Positions 10,988-18,723 of a stretch of DNA of 48,025 nucleotides are shown here, piece by piece. The stretch lies in contig CAYPQD010000019.1 in NCBI GenBank assembly GCA_964412785.1, forward strand, positions 1 to 48,025. Reading direction: 5' to 3'. The notes under the pieces were generated by a model, which was given only the letters and a program-made list of their open reading frames with translations, made no database searches and was not told the DNA's origin. Every line of letters begins with the position of its first letter. Position 1 is the first letter of the stretch. The translations under genes and the position numbers were made by a program. The DNA is from UBA5336 sp964412785. Lineage in GTDB: Bacteria > Pseudomonadota > Alphaproteobacteria > Caulobacterales > Hyphomonadaceae.

Positions 10988-11247
10988 CCGGGCACGGCCC
11001 GGTGCCTCGTCGCCGTCAATGCGCTCACAAATTCCGTCCACGATCACCGCCGACCGCTCCAGCGACAGCCGGAGGGCCCGCCATGGGGAGCACGATACCG
11101 GCATCGCTTCGAGGAGGACGGCGCCCGCCACCACGCGACGGGCTTCGAGCCCCGGCAGGACCTCCACCTCCGCAAAGGTGTTTGGCAAAGCCCGACGGCC
11201 GTGAACGCAAAGGCACCCAAGCCAGGGTGCCGTCAGGGACGGAACAC
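10988..11247. other. Intergenic region with a possible small minus-strand frame
   Basis: 260 bp between clpB and a convergent protease gene. A small GC-rich hairpin (CCGGGC/GCCCGG) follows the clpB stop. One minus-strand frame reads NTFAEVEVLPGLEARRVVAG and LRLSLERSAVIVDGICERID with protein-like composition and GC-rich third positions. However, it has only a TTG near 11188 as a start and runs into antisense of clpB. I do not call it a gene. Confidence 0.3.
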
Positions 11248-12072
11248 CTAGCCCCGCACGTCGCAGGCGATCTTTGTGACCTGCAGCGCATTGCGGGCGA
11301 TGTCGGCATTGGCGCCGTATGCATCGACACGGAAGGCACGCGCCGGCCCCGCTTCCGACATCACGCCCTGCTCGGCGAGAAACGCCGCGATCGAACTCGG
11401 CGCGGCGGTGTAGAGCCGCCCGCGCCGCGGGCTTTCGGCAACGATCACCCCGCGCACCCGGCCATCGGCGCCGAACACCGGCCCTCCCGACAGCCCGCCC
11501 AGCGTTCCGTCGAGCCCGCGCGTGCGCCCCATCTCCGCCCAAGCGATAACCGGCTCCTCATTGCGGCGCAGGCCCCGGGTCAGCAGGGTGGAGCGCGCCA
11601 TCAGCCGGCTGGCCACCTCGCCCGGCCGGCCATGCGGATAGCCGACATGGAAGCCGTACTCGCCGACACGCAGGTCGCCGTCGAGGTCGAGGTCGACAGC
11701 GCTCGGGCTGCGCCCTGTGCGAAGAAGCGCCAGGTCGGTTGTCTCCGACAGGGCGACATCGGCCACTGGCACATAGAGGTTCGGACCGGCCAGCAGGCTG
11801 ACACGGTCGCAGCCCTCCACCACATGGCGCGCCGTCAGCCATTCACCGCGGCGGTTGATCGCAAACGCCGTGCCGACCCCGTCCTGCGGTTCGCGCACCT
11901 GGACAAGGACCTGCTCGTCGAAAACGGACGGGTCCGGCAGCATTGGCCCGTCGCGGAGATAGCTGTCGGGCAGGGGCTCGGGCGCATCGGCATCAGGCCG
12001 CTCGGCGAGGAACAGGGTCCAGACGACGACGCCGAGGACGAGCAGGTAGAGAATCCAGTCCAGATGGCGCAA
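11248..12072 (-). CDS. Membrane-anchored trypsin-like serine protease
   Basis: 274 residues. The N-terminal membrane segment LDWILYLLVLGVVVWTLF is followed by a proline-rich linker and a DegP/trypsin-like domain. The triad is visible: His near residue 83 (LTARHVVEG), Asp near 113 (TTDLALLR) and Ser near 195 (GGLSGGPVF). No PDZ domain. The likely start is TTG at 12072, about 10 bp after GGGAGG; the nearby ATG is out of frame. It lies 22 bp downstream of a DUF350 gene in the same direction, suggesting a joint envelope function. Substrate unknown. Confidence 0.78.
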   Translation of the reverse strand: MRHLDWILYLLVLGVVVWTLFLAERPDADAPEPLPDSYLRDGPMLPDPSVFDEQVLVQVREPQDGVGTAFAINRRGEWLTARHVVEGCDRVSLLAGPNLYVPVADVALSETTDLALLRTGRSPSAVDLDLDGDLRVGEYGFHVGYPHGRPGEVASRLMARSTLLTRGLRRNEEPVIAWAEMGRTRGLDGTLGGLSGGPVFGADGRVRGVIVAESPRRGRLYTAAPSSIAAFLAEQGVMSEAGPARAFRVDAYGANADIARNALQVTKIACDVRG

Positions 12073-12094
12073 GACGCATCGGCCTCCCGTGCGA

Positions 12095-12529
12095 TCAGAA
12101 GAATTGGTGCTGGTTGGGATCCCACAGGCCGGCGGCCAGCAGGCTCGCGGACGCGAGTTTGGCGCCGACAAGCACGATCGCCGGTCCTGCCTGATCCTGC
12201 TCGATCCGCCTGGGCAAGTCACGCAGCAATAAGTCGGTCAGCCGGTAGGCGACCAGCTGCAGCAGCAGCGCCACCACACCCCAGATCACCAGACCGATCA
12301 GCGAGATCGACGAGGCCAGACAGGCCGAGATCGGGATCGCCAGGCCGACAATCGCACCGGCCAGAGCCAGGCCGGCTGCGCCATTGCGGTCCTTGACCAG
12401 TGCCAGCTCACGCCAGGGCGTCAGCTTGATATAGGTCCCAACCGCGAAGATCAGCAGCAGGGCCGCCACGGCCGTGTACAGCAGGAAATCGGGAAATCCT
12501 GTAACAAACGCCTGGAGTTCGCTCCGCAT
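12095..12529 (-). CDS. DUF350-type membrane protein
   Basis: 144 residues, almost entirely four hydrophobic helices (LYTAVAALLLIFAVGTYIKL, GLALAGAIVGLAIPISACLA, LIGLVIWGVVALLLQLVAYRL, and a final segment). The layout matches the DUF350/YjfL family of uncharacterised inner-membrane proteins. An ATG 12 bp further upstream (12541) is an alternative start. The serine protease gene follows directly. DUF350 proteins are often found beside envelope stress genes, but no activity is established. Confidence 0.75.
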   Translation of the reverse strand: MRSELQAFVTGFPDFLLYTAVAALLLIFAVGTYIKLTPWRELALVKDRNGAAGLALAGAIVGLAIPISACLASSISLIGLVIWGVVALLLQLVAYRLTDLLLRDLPRRIEQDQAGPAIVLVGAKLASASLLAAGLWDPNQHQFF

Positions 12530-12627
12530 GCCGACCCTCATTGTCTCCCGCCCCCGGGAACGCTACCACGCGATCCGTGCGTCAACGCCTTAACCGCCTG
12601 CCCGACCGGCCTCAAGGAGAGGACAAC

Positions 12628-13410
12628 ATGCTCAAAGGAAAAACCGCACTCGTCACCGGCTCCACCAGTGGCATCGGCAGGGCAATTGCCACCCGCCTTG
12701 CGGCCGCCGGCGCCGATGTCGTGCTCAACGGATTCGGCGATGCCGCCGAGATCGAGGCGCTGCGCGCCGGCCTTGCCGGGGCGTATGGGGTGAAGGCTGG
12801 ATATTCCGGCGCGGACCTGACCGACCCCGCCGCCATTGCGGGGCTGATGGGCTATGTCGACGCGGAATTCGGCGGCGCCGACATCCTCGTCAACAATGCC
12901 GGTGTGCAGCATGTCTCGCCGGTGGAGGACTTTCCGGTCGCCAAGTGGGATCTCATCATCGCTCTCAACCTGACCGCCGCCTTCCACACCATCCGGCTTG
13001 CCATGCCGGGCATGAAGGCGAAGGGCTGGGGCCGCATCCTCAACACCGCCAGCGCGCATGCGCTTGTCGCCTCGCCCTTCAAGTCCGCCTATGTGGCAGC
13101 CAAGCACGGCATCGCCGGCCTGACCAAGACGGTCGCTCTCGAAGGCGCTCAGGCCGGCGTGCGCTGCAACGCCATCTGCCCGGGTTATGTCTACACCCCG
13201 CTGGTGGAGGACCAGGTGGCCGATACCGCGAAATCCCGGGGCATTACCGAGGAAGCGGTCAAGCGCGACGTCCTGCTCGCTGCCCAGCCGACGAAGGAGT
13301 TCGTCACCGCCGAACAGGTCGGCGCCTTTGCCGCGTTCCTCTGCTCCCCCGATGCCGACCCGATCAATGGCGCGATGCTGTCGATGGATGGCGGCTGGGT
13401 CGCGCAATAG
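12628..13410 (+). CDS. 3-hydroxybutyrate dehydrogenase-like SDR
   Basis: 260 residues. Cofactor loop VTGSTSGIGRAIA, NNAGVQHVSPVEDFPV, catalytic Ser in ILNTASAHALVASPFKSAY, the YVAAKHG pair, and CPGYVYTPLVEDQV. The segments NNAGVQHV, ASAHALVASPFKSAY and CPGYVYTPLVE are the usual hallmarks of D-3-hydroxybutyrate dehydrogenase (NAD+), which interconverts 3-hydroxybutyrate and acetoacetate in PHB and ketone-body metabolism. AAGGAGAGG lies 6-14 bp before the ATG. The decarboxylase gene follows after 12 bp. Confidence 0.85.
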   Translation: MLKGKTALVTGSTSGIGRAIATRLAAAGADVVLNGFGDAAEIEALRAGLAGAYGVKAGYSGADLTDPAAIAGLMGYVDAEFGGADILVNNAGVQHVSPVEDFPVAKWDLIIALNLTAAFHTIRLAMPGMKAKGWGRILNTASAHALVASPFKSAYVAAKHGIAGLTKTVALEGAQAGVRCNAICPGYVYTPLVEDQVADTAKSRGITEEAVKRDVLLAAQPTKEFVTAEQVGAFAAFLCSPDADPINGAMLSMDGGWVAQ

Positions 13411-13422
13411 GCTGGCGGTAGC

Positions 13423-14871
13423 GTGACCGGCGAAACGCACGAGCCGGGCCTCGACCCGGAAGACTGGACAGCGTTCCGCGCCCGCGCCCATTCCATGCTG
13501 GATGCCGCGCTTGACCACATGCAGGCCGCCCGCGAGGGCCCGGTCTGGCAGCCCATGCCCGACAGCGTGCGCGCCGGCCTTGCAGCGCCCCTGCCCCATG
13601 CCGGCGCCCCCGGCGAGACGGTCGATGCGGCCTTGCGCCAGCTGATCCCCTATGGCGTCGGCAATACCCATCCGCGATTCTTCGGCTGGGTGCATGGAGC
13701 GGGCACCCCATCGGACCTGATCGCAGACATGGTCGCCGCCGCCATCAACGCCAATTGCGGCGGACGCGACCATGCGGGCCTCGCCGTCGAGCGCCAGGTG
13801 ATTGCCTGGATGGCCGAGGCGTTCGGCTTTCCGGCCGGGACAGGCGGCCTTGTCGTCTCCGGCACGTCGATGGCGACGATCATCGCCCTCAAGGTCGCGC
13901 GCGACCGGGCGAGCGTCGGACAGGCGCGCCAGGGCGGCGTTCCGCCCGGCCTTGTCGGTTACACCTCCGGCGAGGCGCACAGCTGTGTCGCCCGCGCCTT
14001 CGACATGCTCGGACTGGGCAGCGACGCGCTCCGTCTCATCCCGGCCGGCGACGATTTCCGCCTCGACCCCGACGCGCTGGAGGCCGCACTCCTGAGGGAC
14101 CTTGATGCCGGGCGCACGCCCTTCGCCCTCATCGCCAGCGCCGGGACAGTGAACACCGGCGCCATCGACGATCTTGGCGCTGCCGCCGACATCGCCGCAC
14201 GCCACGGCCTGTGGCTGCATGTCGACGGGGCGTTCGGCGCGGTTGCGCGGTTCTCAGCGCAGCTTGCGCCGCGTCTCGCCGGCATCGAACGCGCCGACAG
14301 CCTGGGCTTTGATTTTCACAAATGGATGCACGTCAATTATGACGCCGGCTGCGTGCTCATCCGCGACGAACCGGCCCACCGCGCCGCCTTCGCAGGCGTG
14401 CCGAGCTATCTGGCGCGAACCGAGCGCGGCCTTGCCGCGGCAACGCCGTGGCCGGTGGACTATGGCCCGGAACTGTCGCGGGGGTTCCGGGCGCTGCGCG
14501 TCTGGGCACACCTGCTGGAACATGGCACCGAACGGATCGGCGCGCTTGCCCTGCGCAATTGCCGGCAGGCGGCAGCGCTCGGCGCGCGCGTCGCCGCGCA
14601 CCCGCGCCTTGAGCTTCTCGCGCCGGTCTCGCTCAATATCTGCTGCTTCCGCGCCCTCGGTCCGGGGCTGGACGCGGACGCGCTCGACCGGCTGAACGCC
14701 GCCATCGTGGCCGACCTGCAGGAAAGCGGGATCGCCGCACCCTCGACCACCCGGATCGCAGGACGCCTCGCCATCCGGGTGAACCTCACCAACCACCGCA
14801 CGCGTGCGCAGGACCTCAACGTGCTGGTTGAGGCTGTTGACGCCGCCGCCAGCGCCCGCCTCGCCGGCTGA
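13423..14871 (+). CDS. PLP-dependent group II amino acid decarboxylase
   Basis: 482 residues, the aromatic-L-amino-acid/glutamate decarboxylase family. Motifs: HPRFFGWVHGAGTPSDLIAD in the N-terminal third, the PLP-phosphate site SGTSMATIIALKVAR, the cofactor Asp in LHVDGAFGAVA, and the Schiff-base Lys near residue 300 in FDFHKWMHVNYDAG. Starts at GTG 13423 with a weak ribosome site. The substrate is unknown; tryptophan, tyrosine or DOPA-like amines are possible. Its TGA stop shares its last base with repeat copy B, and the gene is convergent with engB. Confidence 0.85.
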   Translation: MTGETHEPGLDPEDWTAFRARAHSMLDAALDHMQAAREGPVWQPMPDSVRAGLAAPLPHAGAPGETVDAALRQLIPYGVGNTHPRFFGWVHGAGTPSDLIADMVAAAINANCGGRDHAGLAVERQVIAWMAEAFGFPAGTGGLVVSGTSMATIIALKVARDRASVGQARQGGVPPGLVGYTSGEAHSCVARAFDMLGLGSDALRLIPAGDDFRLDPDALEAALLRDLDAGRTPFALIASAGTVNTGAIDDLGAAADIAARHGLWLHVDGAFGAVARFSAQLAPRLAGIERADSLGFDFHKWMHVNYDAGCVLIRDEPAHRAAFAGVPSYLARTERGLAAATPWPVDYGPELSRGFRALRVWAHLLEHGTERIGALALRNCRQAAALGARVAAHPRLELLAPVSLNICCFRALGPGLDADALDRLNAAIVADLQESGIAAPSTTRIAGRLAIRVNLTNHRTRAQDLNVLVEAVDAAASARLAG

Positions 14872-14985
14872 TACCAAGCCGCATGGACCCAAAACCGATC
14901 CCGTGCAGCGCAGGGCAAGCGCGACTGCGCGTCGGCGCTGATGCGCCGAATACGCAGATGGACCCTCATCTGCGCACACTGGTAT
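14871..14985 (+). repeat. Dispersed palindromic repeat, copy B
   Basis: A 115-bp element bounded by inverted ends ATACCAAG (14871) and CTGGTAT (to 14985). It lies exactly between two convergent genes. The A of the decarboxylase TGA and, on the other strand, the A of the engB TGA are the outermost bases of the element, so it fills the gap with nothing to spare. The core GGGCAAGCGCGACTGCGCGT matches copies A and C. The left arm differs from A and C (GCATGGACCC instead of GCTTGGATCGG). It could act as a bidirectional terminator, though no T-tract is present. Confidence 0.88.
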
Positions 14986-15626
14986 CAGTCGGTCAGGTCG
15001 AAGATATCCTGGCGAAGACCGGCCAGTCCGTCGCCGCGCTCGGCCGAGGTCAGGTGGACATCCGGGTGGGCAGCCGGCCGGCGCCGCAGCGCCTCGCGCG
15101 TCGCCGCGATCACCGCCTCGGCCGCGCTCGCCTTCACCTTGTCGGCCTTTGTCAGAACCGCCTGGTAGGACACCGCCGAGGCATCGAGCAGGTCCATCAC
15201 CTCATCATCCGCCGGCATGATCCCCCGGCGCGCATCGACCAGCAGGAAGACCCGCCGCAGCGTCGCACGACCGCGCAGGAAGGACCGTGTAAGCGCCATC
15301 CACGCTTCGGCCTGGCTGCGTGAGACCTTGGCATAGCCAAAGCCCGGCAGGTCAACGAGGTAGAGCCGTCCCTCGCCCAGGTCGAAATAGTTGAGCTCGC
15401 GGGTGCGTCCCGGTTCGGCGCTGGAGCGCGCCAGCGCCTTGCGGCCGGTGAGCGCGTTGATCAGGCTGGACTTGCCCACATTGGAGCGCCCGGCAAAGGC
15501 GACCTCCGCCCGGTCGGCCTCGGGAAGCTGGGCAAGGCTGGCGACGCCGAGAACGAAGGCCACCGGCCCGGCGAACAGCTTGCGCCCCGACTCCAGGTCG
15601 CGCTCGGCCGGCTCCGCCCCGCTCAC
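14985..15626 (-). CDS. engB: Ribosome biogenesis GTPase EngB/YsxC/YihA
   Basis: 213 residues. P-loop AGRSNVGKSS at about 46-54, G3 VDLPGFGYAKV, G4 TKADKV. Family members aid 50S subunit assembly. It starts with GTG, overlapping the brnA stop by 4 bp (GTGA), so it is translated behind the toxin-antitoxin pair. The order yidC-engB is a conserved core arrangement, here interrupted by brnTA. Its stop codon is completed by the end of repeat copy B. Confidence 0.93.
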   Translation of the reverse strand: MSGAEPAERDLESGRKLFAGPVAFVLGVASLAQLPEADRAEVAFAGRSNVGKSSLINALTGRKALARSSAEPGRTRELNYFDLGEGRLYLVDLPGFGYAKVSRSQAEAWMALTRSFLRGRATLRRVFLLVDARRGIMPADDEVMDLLDASAVSYQAVLTKADKVKASAAEAVIAATREALRRRPAAHPDVHLTSAERGDGLAGLRQDIFDLTD

Positions 15627-15874
15627 GCGCCGGTCAGCTGGCGGAGCGCGGCGTTGATCGCCGCCGTCACGTCGCCGCCCTGACGGCGGAAATGCTCCAG
15701 GATATCGGCATCGATTGCCACATGCCCCGTGCCGCTGTCCTCCAGAAGCGTGTCGAGAAGACCGCGCATGGCACGGATGTCGGCCTCGTCGAGTTCCGGA
15801 TTGTCGGCGTCCCTTGCGATGCCCGCATTGATCCGGGCGTCTTCCTCGTCATCGGGAATGATGAGCTTGCTCAT
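15623..15874 (-). CDS. brnA: BrnA-like antitoxin
   Basis: 83 residues. A charged N-terminus (SKLIIPDDEEDARINAGIAR), then DNPELDEADI, and the C-terminal ribbon-helix-helix-like stretch HVAIDADILEHFRRQGGDVTA with AAINAALRQL typical of BrnA. In the family it binds and neutralises BrnT and represses its own promoter. It overlaps the brnT 3' end by 26 bp and the engB start by 4 bp. Toxin-first order is normal for brnTA. Confidence 0.8.
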   Translation of the reverse strand: MSKLIIPDDEEDARINAGIARDADNPELDEADIRAMRGLLDTLLEDSGTGHVAIDADILEHFRRQGGDVTAAINAALRQLTGA

Positions 15875-16124
15875 GGATCCGGCTCTCCCGCGCATTGGCC
15901 TTCCTCTGGCTGATCACCCGCAGGCTGGCGCGCCTGAATGTCCGGGCAATCACATAGACCCGGTTGCCATGGGTTGCGAGCCCGACATAGCGGCGCTCGC
16001 CCTCGCGGACCTGGCTGCGGCAGACCATCTGGGGCCAGTCGACTTGCCTTGCGAGGTCGAAATCCACGCCGTGCTTGGCGAGATTTGCCCTGCGCTTTTC
16101 CTCGCCCCACTCGAAATCAGGCAC
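15849..16124 (-). CDS. brnT: BrnT-like ribonuclease toxin
   Basis: 91 residues. FEWGEEKRRANLAKHGVDF at the N-terminus is the BrnT hallmark (W-D/G-E-x-K-x-x-x-N-x-x-K-H-G-V-x-F). It is followed by VGLATHGNRVYVIARTF and LRVISQRKANARE, the conserved basic C-terminal strand. BrnT is a RelE-fold RNase that inhibits growth until bound by BrnA. It starts with GTG, 28 bp after the yidC stop. Key family residues look intact, so the toxin is probably functional. Confidence 0.82.
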   Translation of the reverse strand: MPDFEWGEEKRRANLAKHGVDFDLARQVDWPQMVCRSQVREGERRYVGLATHGNRVYVIARTFRRASLRVISQRKANARESRIHEQAHHSR

Positions 16125-16152
16125 GTCCCTGAGCCCCCGAATTGCGCGCCGG

Positions 16153-17991
16153 TCAGCTCGCTTCGGTCTTCTTGCCGCCGAGCAGGCGGGCCACCAGCTT
16201 GTCGAACTGGGTTTCCACCCCGTTGCGACGCATGATGAAATATTGCTGGATCAGCGACAGCACATTGTTCCAGACCCAGTACAGCACAAGTCCTGCCGCA
16301 AAGCCCGCGAACACGAAGGTCAGAATGACAGGCAGCATCATCATGATGGTGCGCTGGGTCTTGTCCGGCGGCGGCGGGCTCAGCGACTGCAACGCCCACA
16401 TGGTCAGGCCATAGAGGATCGGCAGGATGCCGATACCAATGATGAGACCGAGGATAGGGATCGCCTTGACGTCGCTCGCCGCCCAGGGAATGAGGCCGAA
16501 AAGATTGCCGATCGCGGTCGGGTCGGGCGCCGACAGGTCGCGGATATAGCCAAATGATTCGTGACGCATCTCGATGGTGACGAACAGCGTCTTGTAGAGC
16601 GCGTAGAAGATCGGGATCGTCGCCAGAATCGGCAGGCACCCGGCCAGCGGGTTGGCCTTCTCCCGCTGGTAGAGTTTCATGATCTCCTGCTGCTTGCGCT
16701 TTGGATCGCCGGCAAAACGCTCGTTGATCTCCTTCATCGGCTCCTGCAGCAATTTCATCTTTGCCATCGCCTTGTAGCTCTGGTTGTAGAGCGGCACGAG
16801 CGGCAATTTCAGCAGGACGGTGAAGGCGAGGATCGCCCAGCCGAACGAGCCGACAAGTCCTTGCAGCCAGACCAGCACCTGGAAGAACGGCTTTGTCAGG
16901 AAGTAGAACATCCCCCAGTCGATCGCGTCGTCGAAACGCGGCACGCCGAGGGTCTCCTCATAGTCCCTCAGCACCGCCAGCCGCTTGGCGCCGGCAAACA
17001 CACGGTTCTGCACGCTGATGGTCTCGCCCGGCTGGATCGCCACGGCGTCGGCGCGCGCCAGCAATTCGAACAGCGGCTCGTCGGCGCGCTCACGCAGGCT
17101 GAACTCCGCCTGGAAACCGCGGCCCGGCTCGGGCACCAGCGCGCCCATCCAGTATTTGTCGGTAAAGCCGACCCAGCCGCTCTGCTGCGCCGTCGCATCG
17201 CCCTTGATCCCGCGGTCCTTGGCCAGGCCATTATACTTGCGAAGCGACAGCCTGCGGTCGAACACCCCGATAAGCCCCTGGTGCACGATGGCACTGTCGC
17301 GCGCCGAGCCCGGGTCTGTGGCGTCGAGAAAGTCCTCGTAATCGCCATAGCGGCGGATCACGCCAAACGGCGTCAGCGCGCGCGGCGTCCCGCCCGTGTT
17401 CGTCACCTGGTCGGTGAAGGTGAACATGTAATTCTCGTCGAGGCTCACCGTGCGCTCGAAGACGAGCCCCTGGCGTTCCGCGCGCAGCGTCACCGGCGTC
17501 TGCGGGGTCAGCCGGCTGGCGTCGTCGACCACCTGCCACTCGGTGTCGACCCCGACCAGGGGGGCGCCGGCTTCAGGAAGCCAGCCATAGGCCGCGTAAT
17601 ACCCGAACGGCGCATTCTCCGGCCGCATCAGGCGCAGCTCGCGTTCGCGCTCCACTGTCAGGAAGTGGCGCTTGAGCTGCAGGTCATCAATCCGCGCACC
17701 GGACAGGTTGATCGAGCCGTCGACACTCGGTCCGTCAAAGGGCAGCCGCGCCGCCGTCCCGAGCGCCGCCTCGACACTCGGTGCGATCGCCGGTGCGGCT
17801 GGCGCAGCGGTATCGACCTGAAGCGGCGCCGTCGCCGCGGCGCGTGTGGCCTCGGCGGCACGCGCCGCCTCGCGCGCCTGGCGCTCCGGTTCGATCACGA
17901 AGGCCTGGTAGGCCCAGACAAAGGCGACCATCAGGACCATGGCGACAATGAAATTGCGTTGCTGGTCCGGGTCCTGCTGGTGGGGCGGCAT
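16153..17991 (-). CDS. yidC: Membrane protein insertase YidC
   Basis: 612 residues, long gram-negative type. TM1 lies near residues 13-33 (NFIVAMVLMVAFVWAYQAFV). A large periplasmic domain spans about 60-350, followed by the conserved insertase core with VLVWLQGLVGSFGWAILAFT, KLLQEPMKEINERFAGDPKR and GCLPILATIPIFYALY, then C-terminal TMs ending in a basic tail. It inserts inner-membrane proteins alone or with Sec. The start at 17991 has TAAGGA about 10 bp upstream; an upstream ATG at 18021 is weaker. Part of the rpmH-rnpA-yidC-(brnTA)-engB operon. Confidence 0.95.
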   Translation of the reverse strand: MPPHQQDPDQQRNFIVAMVLMVAFVWAYQAFVIEPERQAREAARAAEATRAAATAPLQVDTAAPAAPAIAPSVEAALGTAARLPFDGPSVDGSINLSGARIDDLQLKRHFLTVERERELRLMRPENAPFGYYAAYGWLPEAGAPLVGVDTEWQVVDDASRLTPQTPVTLRAERQGLVFERTVSLDENYMFTFTDQVTNTGGTPRALTPFGVIRRYGDYEDFLDATDPGSARDSAIVHQGLIGVFDRRLSLRKYNGLAKDRGIKGDATAQQSGWVGFTDKYWMGALVPEPGRGFQAEFSLRERADEPLFELLARADAVAIQPGETISVQNRVFAGAKRLAVLRDYEETLGVPRFDDAIDWGMFYFLTKPFFQVLVWLQGLVGSFGWAILAFTVLLKLPLVPLYNQSYKAMAKMKLLQEPMKEINERFAGDPKRKQQEIMKLYQREKANPLAGCLPILATIPIFYALYKTLFVTIEMRHESFGYIRDLSAPDPTAIGNLFGLIPWAASDVKAIPILGLIIGIGILPILYGLTMWALQSLSPPPPDKTQRTIMMMLPVILTFVFAGFAAGLVLYWVWNNVLSLIQQYFIMRRNGVETQFDKLVARLLGGKKTEAS

Positions 17992-18055
17992 GGGAGGGTC
18001 CTTAAGGGGTCCGTTCAGCATCCCGGGCGGCGCGCCCTGGTGCGTTCGCGCCGTC

Positions 18056-18511
18056 TCAGGGCTCCGTCAGGCGATCGCGGAGGCTTATCAGCGCGCTTTC
18101 CATATCGTCAAGCAAGCGCAGCCAGGCGATCTCAGCGGTTATGCCGCGGGCGATGAACACATAGTCGGCCCCCGGCACCCCGAGGCGGGGCAATATCTCC
18201 CGGGCTGCCTCGCGCAGGCGACGCTTGGCGCGGTTGCGCACCACGGCATTGCCGACCTTTTTCGTCGCCGTGTAGCCATCGCCAATCGACGGGGCCGTCG
18301 GATCGGCGCGCAGCCGGCCCTGTACGACCAGCGCCCTGCGCCGTTCGCTCAGCCCGCCCCGCACCCAGAGAAACTCGCGCCGCAGCTTCAGCCTGCGAAG
18401 GTCGGGATCGGTGTCCGGCGTATCAGGCAGACAGGCGCTTGCGGCCCTTGGCCCGCCGGCGGGCGAGGACCTTTCGGCCGTTCTTGTCTGACATGCGCAA
18501 GCGGAAGCCAT
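18056..18511 (-). CDS. rnpA: Ribonuclease P protein component
   Basis: The protein subunit of RNase P, which matures tRNA 5' ends. The conserved core is clear: LRRLKLRREFLWVRGG at the N-terminus and TATKKVGNAVVRNRAKRRLREA, the RNA-binding RNR motif. The start is uncertain. Between the rpmH stop and the conserved core there is no ATG, GTG or TTG in frame. The only standard start is ATG at 18511, inside rpmH, giving 151 residues. A CTG at 18428-18430 would give the usual length of about 124. The coordinates given use the ATG. Confidence 0.85.
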   Translation of the reverse strand: MASACACQTRTAERSSPAGGPRAASACLPDTPDTDPDLRRLKLRREFLWVRGGLSERRRALVVQGRLRADPTAPSIGDGYTATKKVGNAVVRNRAKRRLREAAREILPRLGVPGADYVFIARGITAEIAWLRLLDDMESALISLRDRLTEP

Positions 18512-18557
18512 GGCGGCGGGCGCGCTTCAGGCGGCTGGGCTGGAAGGTGCGTTTCAT
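18423..18557 (-). CDS. rpmH: Large ribosomal subunit protein bL34
   Basis: 44 residues, MKRTFQPSRLKRARRHGFRL at the N-terminus and a basic Arg/Lys-rich tail, an exact family match in length and pattern. First gene of the core operon. GAAGG lies about 11 bp upstream, and a good sigma-70 promoter is at 18604-18632. Its 3' half is overlapped in another frame by the open rnpA frame. Confidence 0.96.
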   Translation of the reverse strand: MKRTFQPSRLKRARRHGFRLRMSDKNGRKVLARRRAKGRKRLSA

Positions 18558-18603
18558 GGGAGCGGGGCCTTCGGGAAAGACTGGCGTGTTCGGAAGGCTG
18601 ATC

Positions 18604-18632
18604 CCAATACCTGCGCGGCCCTGCTGCGTCAA
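18604..18632 (-). promoter_or_regulatory. Putative sigma-70 promoter of the rpmH operon
   Basis: Minus-strand TTGACG (18627-18632) and TATTGG (18604-18609) with a 17-bp spacer, about 47 bp upstream of the rpmH start. This is the strongest promoter match in the divergent rpmH/monooxygenase interval. Confidence 0.5.
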
Positions 18633-18723
18633 CCTGGCGGTGCGCGGCGCTGCCCGGATGGGTCGCCGCGCCTGCCAGCCTGCGATCTTGCCCCGGCCGC
18701 CTTTTTCTGGCGAAAGGCCGGCG

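Noticed and set aside
12538..14220. A 560-codon minus-strand open frame opposite the hydroxybutyrate dehydrogenase and decarboxylase genes
   Set aside because: Both plus-strand genes carry full catalytic motifs. The antisense frame crosses their intergenic gap and has no motif.
14871..14985. Repeat copy B as a CRISPR unit or small RNA gene
   Set aside because: There are no spaced direct repeats, no leader, and the copies are scattered and in both orientations. An RNA role remains possible, but nothing such as a promoter or T-tract supports it.
16561..18156. A 531-codon plus-strand open frame opposite yidC
   Set aside because: It is a shadow of yidC. The His/Arg/Gln-rich translation lacks any family pattern.
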